Source of the DNA: Chromera velia
Taxonomy: Eukaryota; Sar; Chromeraceae
Direction of reading: 5' to 3'
Length of the DNA: 64,000 bases
Assembly: GCA_018398765.1 (NCBI GenBank)
Contig: JAHBMJ010003728.1
Location: 2,501-66,500, forward strand
Every line of letters starts with the position of its first letter. Within the stretch, counting starts at the first letter, position 1. A program made the translations under genes and the position numbers. This document shows positions 26,401 to 36,548 of this stretch, one piece after another. Below the pieces are notes generated by a model. It was not told the DNA's origin. It was given only the letters and a program-made list of their open reading frames with translations, and did no database searches.

Positions 26401-28010
26401 CTCCCCCGGTGTTTGAACGAGCAGGGTCAGACGGTCTGTTCTCGTTAAGTCATGTCTGGCCCTCGAGCAACTTTCTCATTCATCGTCTTCAGTCACATAC
26501 ATGCAGCGTTTGCCTCTCTCTCTTCGGCTTTCTCACACACAGTCGGGCAGACAGACAAACACACAAGGTGGCCCAGAGACTCACAGACAAGAAGAGGGAG
26601 AGAAAGAAGAAAACCCCCGGGGGTTCCTCGCAGAATGGTTGGGGCCATTTGAACCACTTCGCGCACGGCTTCTTTTCATTTGGAGAAACTTGCTGAACAT
26701 TCGGTTTTTTTTTTTCTTTTCTTTTTTCCCCTTCCCCTTTCCTCTCTGTCGCCCTCAGACTCTTTACCGCAATCTTTTATTGCTCTGTCATGTCGGGACC
26801 TTCTCCTCGGACGCGGAGTGGAAAAATCCGTGCAAGTCAGTCGGAGGGAGCTTTTTTGGCCTGTTGATTTTCTCTGTGCACGATTCAAAAGGAATGGAGT
26901 CCCCACAGCAATCGATCCGCTCTCCCCGAATGCGCTTTGTCTTCTCCGATGCCCAGCACATGCAGCGTCTTTTCTCGATTCTCGCGCCGAGTGCTTCAAG
27001 CCGATGTTCCCACTATCCTCATGTGTTTTTGTTTCTTTTTGAAACATGCCAATTAATTCAGATCGGTAATTCTCCGGAGCATGCGCTGCGAGTCTTGCGG
27101 AGGAGTCTGTGACTTGAACGTGACCGGAGAACTATCGGACGTGGACGAGCAGATGGAAGTTTGGTCAGTCAGCCAGTAGGTTTCCAAGAGGCTGCGCGTC
27201 GAGCTGTGTCAGCATTCTTGAATTTGCATTTGGATTCCCTCTATCCACTTTCAGGCTCTCTCTCTCTCCCTCCCTCTCTCCTCTGACTCGTTGGCCTCCT
27301 ATCCATCTTGCTCAATTTCTCACCTCTTCGCGTGCGTCATTTGTGTGTCCAGGCGCTGCCCTTCTTGCGCAGAGGAGTTCTCCCGCACTGCGGTGGAGTC
27401 ACGTCTGGTGGCTCTGTTGGAGTCCGTCTTCGCCCTCTTCTTCTCTCAAGACCTTGTCTGCTTGAAGTGCAAAACGCCTCAGAGGGCGCAGATGCAGACA
27501 CACTGCAAGTGCACAGGGGCCTACAGAGGGCGGATTGGAGAGTCCCACTTGAGGTCTGTCTGTGTAACAATGACTGACTGAATATGATACTCCAAGTGAA
27601 CACAAGAAAAGCGGAGTAAGATACCAGGCAGTAAACGAATAGTAGACGCGATTGGTGTGGATCGGAGAGTCTCACACGGGGCCAGTAAGGGGTTGAAGAG
27701 CCCGACTTTTTCTTATGGAGGGATTTCATGATGGCTTCATCAAGCCCCTTTTTTTCTGCTAGTGTGCTGATGCGCACTTTTGCTCACCTTTGCAGACTTT
27801 CCGGCGCCTCAAACAAAGTTTTCTTCGTCACCTATGTGAAGCATTCCGGAGACACCCCTCGCGCAGCCCCCTTAGTACTTTTACTTCCTGAGTTTCTCTC
27901 TCTTTGGTGCCTGCAGACTGTTGATGCGCGTTCTAGGGGACATCTCTGAAAACCAGGAGCTGGCGTGGCTCCGTGAGAGCGTCGACAGTTACCGCACGAT
28001 GGTTGCCTGA
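12789..28010 (+). CDS. POLE: DNA polymerase epsilon catalytic subunit (family B polymerase/3'-5' exonuclease), multi-exon
   Basis: Catalytic subunit of the nuclear leading-strand replicase, which copies DNA and proofreads. The N-terminal half is intact: exonuclease motifs FAWDIETTK (about residue 247), [10 protein letters not shown] (about 338) and [10 protein letters not shown] (about 430); polymerase motifs [11 protein letters not shown] (A, about 602), [18 protein letters not shown] (B, about 830) and [10 protein letters not shown] (C, about 878). The C-terminal half carries the inactive second polymerase-like module ([25 protein letters not shown]) and Cys pairs of the zinc region (RCESC, RCPSC, CLKC, HCKC). 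The total is about 2,480 residues against roughly 2,290 in human. The excess is low-complexity insertions, for example a Gly-rich one in exon 9 and an acidic one in exon 22. The start ATG opens a family-like N-terminus ([12 protein letters not shown]). The stop is TGA at 28008-28010. Confidence 0.95.
15424..15620. repeat. purine-rich GAAG/GA tract in POLE intron 4
   Basis: Almost pure purine on the + strand: GAAC/GAAG tetranucleotides, a (GA)n run, then GGAA repeats. It lies between the exons ending at 15323 and starting at 15733. Open frames through it are not genes. Confidence 0.9.
17744..17831. repeat. (CT)n(CA)n microsatellite in POLE intron 9
   Basis: A CT run followed directly by a CA run inside the intron between 17630 and 18064. 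Confidence 0.95.
18586..18614 (+). repeat. GTCG tetranucleotide repeat starting at a POLE 5' splice site
   Basis: The intron after exon 11 opens with about six tandem GTCG units, so several candidate GT donors stand in a row. The first keeps the family reading frame (exon ends with CG, completed by G of the next exon). Confidence 0.85.
23428..23476. repeat. CA-rich microsatellite in POLE intron 17
   Basis: A run of ACGCAC/ACAC units between the exons ending at 23097 and starting at 23585. Confidence 0.9.
25367..25396 (+). repeat. GTCG tetranucleotide repeat starting at a second POLE 5' splice site
   Basis: The intron after exon 21 begins with about seven GTCG units, the same arrangement as at 18586. 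Confidence 0.85.
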
Positions 28011-28554
28011 GAGCTGGAGGGTAGAGGACGAGAGAGGAAATCCGGTGATATGGGTGAACGAGCGACAGACCGGCTTGTCTGTGTCAAGGTTTTTTCGTCT
28101 CAATGTATCAGCAGCAAAGGGAGGGGTGGTGGTGCAAATCTACAGATCTGGGAGACGGAAATTTGAGGCGCTTTTTCAGTCTGCATGAAAGCAGGATGTT
28201 GCAGCTCTTCGGTGGTTCGGTGCAATCGTTTCCACCGAATCAGTGTGAGGAAGAACAATCAGGTTCGGACGTACATGCGTCTTCACGTCGTTGCATAGAT
28301 ATGAATTCAATCGCAAGTAGACTTTTGAGAAATGCAAAGCTTAGCGGCGAAGAACTTGAGCTATTTTATCGCACCTTCTCTACTATAAGTACCAGACTTT
28401 TTTAAATCTAAGCGCCGTTTTATATTATTTAAAACATAAAACTTAAGACATCTTAAGAGTCACAAGTTAAGACCAATGTACTACCAGCAGCAGGTTGAGT
28501 CGAATAGGATACAATAGGGGAGGACTTGTCTTCCAGGTATGTTAAGTCTAGCTC
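28011..28554. other. POLE 3' flank, no further gene seen
   Basis: Contains the probable POLE 3' UTR. An AT-rich block lies at about 28385-28450. No other coding region is supported. Confidence 0.5.
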
Positions 28555-28730
28555 ACCTCCCTGACACTATAAGCCACTTGAATTTAAAGTCGCTCTCGCG
28601 GATGGCTTTTGTCCGCGTCGCAGGCGCGGGCTATATCTTGAAACTCTGTACCGCAGGCGTGGATAGTATCTTAAAAGTTCGCGCCGTAGGCGCGGATTAA
28701 TTCTTGAAAGACAAAGTCGCATGAGCAGAT
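28555..28730. repeat. fragment related to the 11893-12141 element
   Basis: Starts with CACCTCCCTGACACTATAAG then CCACTTGAA, resembling the terminal repeat of the element at 11893. It carries four or so units with CGCAGGCGCGG / GCCGTAGGCGCGGAT separated by TTGAAA words. No matching right terminal repeat was seen, so it appears truncated or rearranged. Confidence 0.5.
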
Positions 28731-28735
28731 TAGTG

Positions 28736-29077
28736 CTAGGAAAAGGTTCAAGGTTCAAGGTTCAAGGTTTGACCTGCTGCTCCCGGCCCAGCCTGTTGCC
28801 CCCCCCCCTGCTCCCCCCCATACCCCCCCCCTCATGCTGACATATGATGCTGACATATGCTGACATGCATCTGTCTGACATAATAGATTGAACCGGCTGG
28901 GGACAGTTGTTGTACGTGCGGCTCCGGCTCCTTATTTCACCTATATCAGCCGTGGGCGGCGCGGGCCTGGCCGGCTTTGTGCCAGTGGCTACGCGTCTGG
29001 CCTCCAAAACAGGTTCAAAACAGGTTCAACAAGTTCACTTTTTCATATTTGAACCTTTTCTCAGTGAACCTTTTCCC
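28736..29077. mobile_element. possible small inverted-repeat element with GGTTCA-rich ends
   Basis: The left end reads CTAGGAAAAGGTTCAAGG. The right end, reverse-complemented, reads CTAGGGAAAAGGTTCA. Extra AGGTTCA words lie just inside both ends. The interior has long C runs and a GC-rich stretch and is non-coding. The right edge touches the hAT element that starts at 29078, so the two may have inserted one next to the other. No target duplication was identified. Confidence 0.4.
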
Positions 29078-29465
29078 TAGTGACCATGTTTGATTTGATT
29101 TGATTTGATTTGATTTGAGGGAGGGCTTAAGCTCAAATCAAATATCCAGTCAGGGAGGACCTAGTGTTTAAAGACCTATCAAATACGATCAAATATTTGA
29201 TCAATGTGACTTTCAACCTCAAATATGAAGGTCCCGAAAAAACTTTTGTAAGTACCGATCCGTCACGCATGCTGATTCAAATGAAAAATTTCAGAAAAAC
29301 CTAAATCTTGATGGTTTGCTCTCAAAAAAAAAACGTTTTGAGCTGCACTGGAATTGACGTTTCACCCCTTTTTACTTCATGCAGAGGTAAACCGATCAGC
29401 TGAACGTTTTCCCGAACAGCTGTGTTGACTTTTCTGGTGCTGGAACATCTTTTACGGCCCCCTTT

Positions 29466-30688
29466 TTGAGCGTTTGCAAACATTTTACACCCCGTAAAGA
29501 TATGTCACACAATCCGACAGGGTCGAACGGGAAGAAGGAGGCATTTGTTTTTAGAGCCGGGTACGCAAAAAAAATATGGTCCGTACAAAAGGGGGCAAAT
29601 GTGATTCAGTGTCAGGTGAAAATACAAGGAGCCGAGGGGGAAGGAGAAACTATTTGTGGCTGTGAGTATGCAGCAGCGGCAACCAGTTCTTTTCAAACCC
29701 ACCTCATCAATCAGCATGGCTTGACGATCACGTCTGACAAACATGTGCAGCTGCTCCAAGAAAGACAGGAGAAGCGGTCGGAGGGGGCGGGGGGGACGAA
29801 GCAGCCTGACGTGCGAACGTTTTTCCCCACCAAAGATGAAGCAGAAGCCGTGGTCGCACCATATGCAGAGACGCATGAGAAGAGAATCAAGTGCGATATG
29901 CTGACCACTGACTTTCTGGCCAGTGCTGGCTGGCCTCATCTCACAGAAAACGAGGCATTGCGAAAGCTGGTCAAGGCACTGGACCCCCGCTACGATCTCC
30001 TGTCTGTGGGGAAGGTGCAGAGACTTCTGCTCCCAACACTGAAGAACGAGATTATTCTGTCAATCAAAGACAGGTTGAGAAAAGCAGCGACCCGACGAGT
30101 GTCGATCACCCTCAATATGTGGTCGCATTCAGGCCCTACCCACGCAGGCCCTTCTGTCTACGAAATGCTGCAAAGACAAGCAGTGCAGGCTCTAGGCAGG
30201 GGGCAGAAAGAAGGGGCAGTTGGCGAGGGCAGTGGAGGGGGGGCAGTCGGCGAGGGCAGTGGAGGGGGGGCAGAGGGCGGGGGCAGTAGGGCGGTGGCAG
30301 TCGAGGCAGGCACTGAGGAAAAAGAGAAAGGTACTGCAACGGCACTCTATGCAGAAGCGCAGCAGAATGGAGATCGGCTGAACCAGCCTATTCGCCGTTG
30401 TATGACGGACTCCCTGTACACCACAGTAGCCAAGTTCAACGCCCAGGTGAAAGAAGGGGACGTCTTGCGGATGGTGTTCATGAAGAAGAAGAATGCCGTC
30501 AAGAGCAAAAAAGAGGAGGTCGACCACACGGAGGCGAAACCGAATGTTTCTTTGTTTGGGAAAGTGATGAAGCGAACAACGGTATGTCGTCTCCTCCCCC
30601 TCCCTCTCTCTCTCTCTCTCTTTCTTTCTCTCTCTCTCTCTCTCCCACTCTCTCCCTCCCTCTTTCTCTCTTTCTCTCTTTCTCTCTT

Positions 30689-30781
<93 letters not shown>

Positions 30782-31610
30782 GTGTGTGTCTGTGTATGTG
30801 TATGTGTGTGTGTTGCAGACGCATACGACTATCCGGTGGTTGGGGTTTCAGAACAATCTGACGTGCCTCCTCCCGTTGGCTCAACGGAACTGGGCTGATA
30901 AGTTGGTGAAGGTGCATGAGAAGCAGATTGTCGCCTACGAGACGGATCCACGGGTGAGGTACCCCGCTTTTGACCGATTCGCCACCGGAGACATGCTGTA
31001 TGACTGGGACATTTTGGATGTGAACCACGAGAGATTGCAGCATGCCCCTGACCCCGAGCGTCGAAAGGCTGCGACCACATTCCCTGTCGGTGTGGAGCAG
31101 TTCCAGAAAGGCAAGGGAAAAGGCAACGGGGGGGCTGCTGACAGTGCTGGAGGGGGGGCCGCTCCTGCAGGGCCCGGCGGGAGGACCAATTTGAAACCAA
31201 AGGAGGCGGCCGCAGACGCAAATGCTGAGAAGGCTGGGGGGAAACTTCCCCCTCCTGAGAAAGTCATCACTCCGGGTGAGGAAGGCTACCGACCTCTCTA
31301 TATTCACCTCCAACACAAGGGGCTTGTTGTCGGCCCTGGCGCGGCACAGAGGGTAGCCGAACTTACCAACTCTGGATGCTTAGCTGCCCAGAAACAGGAC
31401 GGTTCCAACACCAACAGCAATAGCAAACGTGTGCGCGGTTCTCCGTCTCACCCCGTTGTCATCTCTCCGCAACCGAATAGAAGCCCAGGAGCACCCACTC
31501 CTGGAAAGCCGAAAAGCCAGAGAAAAAGCTCTCAGCAGCTCCCACCACCGATCGATTCGATTCACATTGAAGAAAGTGATCATGAAGAAGAGGAAAAGGA
31601 AGTGCCATAA
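29466..31610 (+). CDS. hAT-related transposase-like protein lacking the usual catalytic core
   Basis: The 714-codon open frame begins with a Cys/Cys/His/His region resembling a BED finger (ending FQTHLINQHG, residues about 60-98). It continues with a stretch typical of the front of hAT transposases (LVKALDPRYDLLSVGKVQRL, then SITLNMWS, residues about 165-222). In hAT enzymes the last motif normally holds the first catalytic Asp; here it reads Asn. The rest of the RNase-H-like fold and the C-terminal dimerisation block are not visible. Instead come Gly-rich repeats and an unrecognised part (LPLAQRNWADKLVKVHEKQI, FDRFATGDMLYDW). A likely intron at 30582-30818 (GT...TTGCAG) is filled with (CT)n(GT)n; its length, 237, is a multiple of three and it has no stop, so the frame is open either way. 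Another possible start is the ATG at 29502. Catalytic activity looks unlikely. Confidence 0.6.
30598..30815. repeat. (CT)n(GT)n compound microsatellite inside the transposon reading frame
   Basis: CT-rich from about 30598 to 30744, then GT-rich up to the TTGCAG at 30813-30818. It is probably intronic (see the transposase entry). Confidence 0.95.
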
Positions 31611-32016
31611 AGCTGAGTGATTGTCACCTCAATTTTGGTACGTGCTCTAACTTTATCGTATCAACAAAAAGTCATATGCAATTTCAAATCTATCAATTTT
31701 ACGTTCTTAATCTCTATTAGTACTAGAGTGAGTCTCAGTGACTAGTGTATATACACTGCCATACAGGCATATTTTTTTTACGGAACTGATAAGTTATAAT
31801 TTTATATATATTTTTTAAAATTTTTGAAACACATATCAGAAATGTTCTAATAACTATTGTCATGAGAAAAATGATTAGAGTGACAGTAAGTCAGTGACTC
31901 AGTGAGGAACCCTAAGAGGTTAACCTCAAATCTTACCTCAAATATCAAATATTTGAGGTTGAAGCTCAAATCAAATTAAATCAAATCAAATATAATCAAA
32001 TCAAACATGGTCACTA

Positions 32017-33933
32017 CATGCCGGCGCATGTATGGCTGGCTCAGCCTGCATTGGCTAGGCTATGTATGCAGTCGTGCATTGGATGTGTACAAGCCTCTAG
32101 GCTACTCCCAAAACATTTGTTTTTATAACATAAAAAAAATACCATGCACCATCATGATTAGAATGACCAAAGGTATTAAAAACTAGTAAGAATCGATCGG
32201 ACTTTGGCTAATTAATCACTTTATTCAATCACATTCAATCACTTCATAGGATAATTAAATACATTCTAATCACAAGTGACTAAACACCTTTACCCTAGTC
32301 TAGGCCCTAGTACTAGTAAAAGCCGTGTAACGACGCGCATGCTCAATCATTTGAAGACTAATAATAATTGACTAGACTATTCATTTCTTATAGAATTTCT
32401 TTGATATAAAGGGACTTAACTCAAAGAGATTCAAAAAGATCGATAGATCAAGTAAAGATTAATTGATTGATTAGTTCCATGCTAGGCCTTCCTGGTAGGC
32501 CTTAATTCCGGCCCGCTATGATCGGTGCTAGGAGCAGTGCCAGAAAGTTGAACAATAAGAAAGTAGAAAAACACTGAAGGCAACGCTGCTAAGAACTTAT
32601 ACTCAAGAGATGCCCCCGCGTTTCTTCAAGTTACTAGCAGGTCACATGTTGTTCTATGCCTGCTTGCAAAGCTAGTATATGCAAAGCAATCATTAGCAAT
32701 GCAAACTTAAAGCGCTCAACTGCAACCCGTGACGTGATTCCTAGCGTACGTGATTCTTTGATCGATCCTGCCTAGGATCCTGCCCCACTTAGTGCTCCAC
32801 GCACACCGATTTCCCGACGTTACCCTAGGCTGCGCACATGCCCTGCCCCAACCCCAACCACAATCCCAACCCCCCCGGCCCCCCTCTCTGCCCCCCCTGC
32901 ATGATCGTTGAATGCGCAAATGCACACATGCGCATATGCTTACTCAGTGTAATACCTGTCCGACGCATGAATTTGATCGACCTGTCGATCGCATGAATGC
33001 ACCACTCAGGGTGGGCGCCTCCTCTGCATGCGGGTCGATCCGGAAACATCGACAGCAAGAACGAAAGAGAGGACGTCCAACTGAATGAATGCAAAGAACA
33101 AACGCGCTCTGCATCCCTGGAAAAGGAGTAAAGCGCAAGTACTGGGCATAAGCATGTTTCGTCTGTCTGGGTGCATGGACTCTCATGCGTTCTGCCCTGC
33201 ACGCCGCTGGATCCATCCAATTGGGTGCACGCCGATGATTTGACGAATCCACCTCAATCAAGCGGCTTTCGGAAAATCAGGAGGAAGGGAGGTCGGAATG
33301 TACAGCGGTGAGGGCTGCGGACTGAAAATTGGTACAAAAACATGCAGCCGGACAAACAGACAGACAGATCGATGGATAGATGGATCGGGTGAGTCCGAAT
33401 GACTTCTCCTGATGAAGGAAGGACCTTCATTTCTCCTTCTTTCTGTCCCGCTTGGGAGCAATCCAAGTCACGAAGGGAGTAGAGCGCCCGGCCGCTCCGG
33501 CAGGAAAGGAATGCGAATGAATGAAGAAGAGGAAGGGGGAAAGTGAGGGAGAAAGGTCCTTCCTGGGTGACAGGAAGACAGACAGACAGACAGACAAACG
33601 GAAAGAGAACGAAGGAGAAGGGGTGCAGGGGAGAGAGGGAGACGGCGACGCTCATCTCCTTCTCTGACTTCACTTCTCAGCCTCATTCATTCCGTCTCTC
33701 TCTTCTTCGTCTGAATTAATCAGTCGGTCTCTCTTTGTCTTTCATTGCACCCGCCCACTTCTGACCCTGTCTTTTCGGGGGTTTCGCAAGATGGACGCTC
33801 GGACCGGATGAGAGGACCCAGAGACATGCAGAACCAGAGAGCCAGAGGGGGGCAGAAAAGGAGATAGAGAAAAGACACAGAGGGACAATCGATCATACCC
33901 ACCCACCCACCCCCTTCCCTTCATTTAGCCTTT
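32017..33933. other. intergenic spacer, no gene seen
   Basis: AT-rich to about 32720, with repeated TTGATTGATTAG and CTAGTACTAG words. It is then GC-balanced and includes a C-rich stretch at 32840-32900. From about 33250 it probably contains the 3' UTR of the - strand transporter. Open frames here have no recognisable domain. Confidence 0.55.
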
Positions 33934-34263
33934 CTAGCGCTTCTTGTCCGCATCCAGCCCTTCTCCTCCCGCCTCTGTCTCTGCTTCTGCAGAGTCAGCC
34001 CTTGAGGGTCCTCCCTCACCCTCTTCCTCGTTCGTTCTACCTCCCTCGTTCTCCCTCAGAGCTGCTTTCTCCTTCTCTCTCTTCTCTGCCTCCTTCATGT
34101 CTGCCCTCACTCGCGAGTAGATCACCAGACCCGTGCAGCAAATCGCGAGGGCGGCCCAGTTCCCGGGAGGGACAGTCTCCCCAAAACTCAACTCCCCCAT
34201 CAGAACAGTGCACATCAACTTGACTTGACCGATCACAGTCAGGGTCAAACCAGAAGTCACCTG

Positions 34264-34306
<43 letters not shown>

Positions 34307-35916
34307 GAAAGTACAAGAAAGAAAACAAAGAGAATGAAATACCATACTGCCCCCCTCTTTGGAAGACTGCGCGTTTGATCCATACTCGCATTTGACCACC
34401 TTGTTGCCGTTTCTTGACGCACGCAGATTTCCATCTTTTGTCTGGTCCGATTGCTTTGGGGCCGCGTCTCTCTCTGCCATGCCCCCCCCCTCCCTTTTTT
34501 TTGACTCTCGACAACAGGGGGGTAAGAGAGGGGGGAAATCATCTCATCCTGCCTTCCCTCAATTCCTCATTCGCTCTTCTGTTTTCTTTTGTTTCGATCG
34601 ATCCTCGTCGTTCCACTTTTTTTTTTGTGGCCGGCCTCCCCGTCTCGACCCATCAGTTCCCGTTGCTTTCTTCTCTCTTCTTTTCTCTCCTCTGTCGTTT
34701 GATGCTCTTCCCCAACAACCCCTCCCACTCAGGCAGATTCTCCTCATTTCACTGTATCGGCGCTCTCCTATCTCCCATCATTGATCGCCCCCCTTCCATT
34801 CCAACGCGTCAATGCGCACTTGCTTGCTTCATGATGAAAAAACCATAGCAGCAAAACAACAACCAGAGAAGCCATCAATCAATCAACCCAATGATGCACT
34901 CACTCACTGACCTGCACCATGTAGAAATTGGAGAAGTTGACCAGCAGCGCCATGAACATTGACACTGCGACCAGCCACGAGAGACTGACGATCTCGTCCC
35001 TGTTCCCCGACACGTACAGGCCGTAAACGGCATGCGAGAGGGAAGGGAGTTCCATTGTCACTGCGAAGGGGAGAAGCAACAGCAGCCCGACAGGCTGTGT
35101 CACAAGGATCTGCTGCAGGGACGACAGGCGGACCCCTGTGTATTGGATCAAAACAAAACGAACAGCGGACATCAGAACCACAAGGGAAACGAGAACAATT
35201 CCGATCATGTCCCCCTCGAGTCCCTGCACTGCAAACAGGACAGAGGCCGAGATCGCCACCACTGCTCCCGCAAGAGTCCATGTGAGACTCTCCAGCCCGA
35301 AGGCCGCAGCCACGAGGTAAGTGGAGACGGGGGCGAAGGATTTGATCACGTGCATCAACGAGATGCCAACGTGTGCGAAGGCCTCGTTGGAAAACACGAT
35401 GGCAACAGTGGTCAAGGATCCGATCATGACGATCGACAGCCAGTCTTTCTTCCAATCCACCTCCGGCCACTTCAGCATCTTCGGAATGTCTTTTCCCGTC
35501 TTCTTGTTGTATTTGTCTGCGAGGGCAAAACCGCAGTAAGTCCCGATACACGTGAAGATGAAGTGCAGTGTAGTCACGGACATGGGGTAGTTGAAGTGAT
35601 GGACTGCAAAGATCTCTTTGTTGATCGCTGTCAGCCCGATGCCGCTTGTGTACCACAAGACACAGGCAAATATGACTTCTCCAATGTTGCTGGGAACGAA
35701 ACGGTCAAGGAATTGTTTGAATGAGTTTTTCTGTTTTGTTGGGTTTCTCTCAAGAAGAGGTTCTTCCTCTTGTGGCTCATTTCCCGTCTCCACATCACTG
35801 CTGGAAGCACGAGTCTGAGCAGGGGAGCTTGCTTTCTTGTAAGGAAACCGTTCGATCGTGCTGCTCTTCAAGGGGGCATCAAGCACCCCTCCTTGTGTAA
35901 CTCTGTCCGCCTCCAT
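33934..35916 (-). CDS. triose-phosphate-translocator/SLC35-family carrier, two exons
   Basis: A 443-residue membrane carrier of the drug/metabolite transporter superfamily. Exon 1 is 35916-34912 and exon 2 is 34260-33934, a phase-0 GT-AG intron lying between. About ten hydrophobic segments follow a hydrophilic N-terminus of some 75 residues; the first is VIFACVLWYTSGIGLTAINK. Family-like motifs are MHVIKSFAPVSTYLVAAAFG in the middle and SGLTLTVIGQVKLMCTVLMG followed by ELSFGE near the end. The C-terminal 80 residues are charged and rich in Glu. No convincing signal or plastid-targeting leader is seen, so the Golgi/ER or an outer plastid membrane is possible. The substrate (triose phosphate, phosphoenolpyruvate or nucleotide sugar) cannot be read from the sequence. 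It is divergently arranged with the carboxypeptidase gene. Confidence 0.85.
34261..34911 (-). other. transporter intron with (CT)n(GT)n at its acceptor
   Basis: On the gene's strand the intron opens GTCAGTGAGTGAG and ends with a (CT)n run then a (GT)n run then CAG. The microsatellite takes the place of an ordinary polypyrimidine tract. Exon phases agree on both sides. Confidence 0.85.
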
Positions 35917-36548
35917 CTCAGTCTTGCCTGTAGAGGATCTGTATCAAATCAATGAACTGCTCAAAAACAACGCATTTTTATTTCCTCCCGTGTGTTGCCC
36001 ACTTTCTATTCAAAGCGCAGCATACAGCTGGTCAATTGTTTGAGGCCAGCGTCGGAGATGTTCTCATAGATGACTGCCTGGAGCTGGTGATGCCTTTGTT
36101 CATCTTTGTTCTGTGTCGAATTCCTGACAGAATCTGCGGCATTCTGCGGCTTTTCTCCCTGCATGCTTTCTTCAAGTGTATCCTCCTTCTATCCTCCTTC
36201 CTCAAAATTACCAAAATCATTGAATGCATGTCAGAGCAATTAAACCGCGCGGGCGCGCACAAGGCATTTACGCGCGTGCGAATCCGCGGCCCCTTCTTAA
36301 TTGATTTTCTCTGTTAATTTTTTGATTTTCAGCGTCGCTGATTGTCAGATTCGAATCAATGAATTGTTCGAAGCGTCTACCACGATCAAAGGCGCCACTC
36401 TGCCCTTTTATCACCTCGATCACTTCTCCTGGATTTCGACTATGTTGCGACACGATCCTCCATGCGTCACCAGGGACAGTCTGATTCTGACGTACATTGA
36501 AATTCTGCCATTGATCTTGAGACTCTAGATTCCAATTGCCAAGCTGCC
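35917..36548. promoter_or_regulatory. shared divergent promoter region
   Basis: The 632 bp between two start codons pointing away from each other must serve both the transporter and the carboxypeptidase, unless non-coding 5' exons lie elsewhere. A GC-rich patch at about 36245-36292 contains GCGCGGGCGCGC and ACGCGCGT words in otherwise AT-balanced sequence. Such words are typical of G1/S-type sites in other eukaryotes, but no function is shown here. Confidence 0.45.

Larger units (their letters stand above)
12789..28010 (+). other. POLE: POLE exon map
   Basis: Exons read by homology and consistent phase: 12789-13481, 13809-14039, 14605-14736, 14991-15323, 15733-15777, 16182-16321, 16561-16643, 16813-17061, 17282-17630, 18064-18253, 18431-18585, 18755-18834, 19174-19408, 19691-19864, 20186-20554, 20766-21940, 22148-23097, 23585-24063, 24358-24607, 24908-25053, 25230-25366, 25668-25887, 26207-26333. 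Next come one unresolved short exon near 26960-27040, then 27062-27163, 27353-27553, an unresolved exon near 27797-27845, and a last exon from about 27918 to the stop. All placed introns are GT-AG. Splice phase does not close across the two unresolved exons, so either a small exon is missed or the sequence holds an error there. The 24607 donor (GTCGCC) is the weakest of the placed ones. Confidence 0.75.
29078..32016 (+). mobile_element. hAT-type DNA transposon, copy 1 (2.9 kb)
   Basis: The ends are inverted: left TAGTGACCATGTTTGATTTG, right the reverse complement of the same word, each followed inward by TTGAT/AATCA-rich subterminal repeats. The left about 480 bp and the right about 290 bp recur in the shorter copy at 47809-49443, where an 8-bp target duplication typical of hAT elements is perfect. 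Here the 8 bp outside each end (CTTTTCCC and CATGCCGG) do not match, so this copy may have recombined or lost its flank. It carries one long reading frame on the + strand. Confidence 0.75.
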
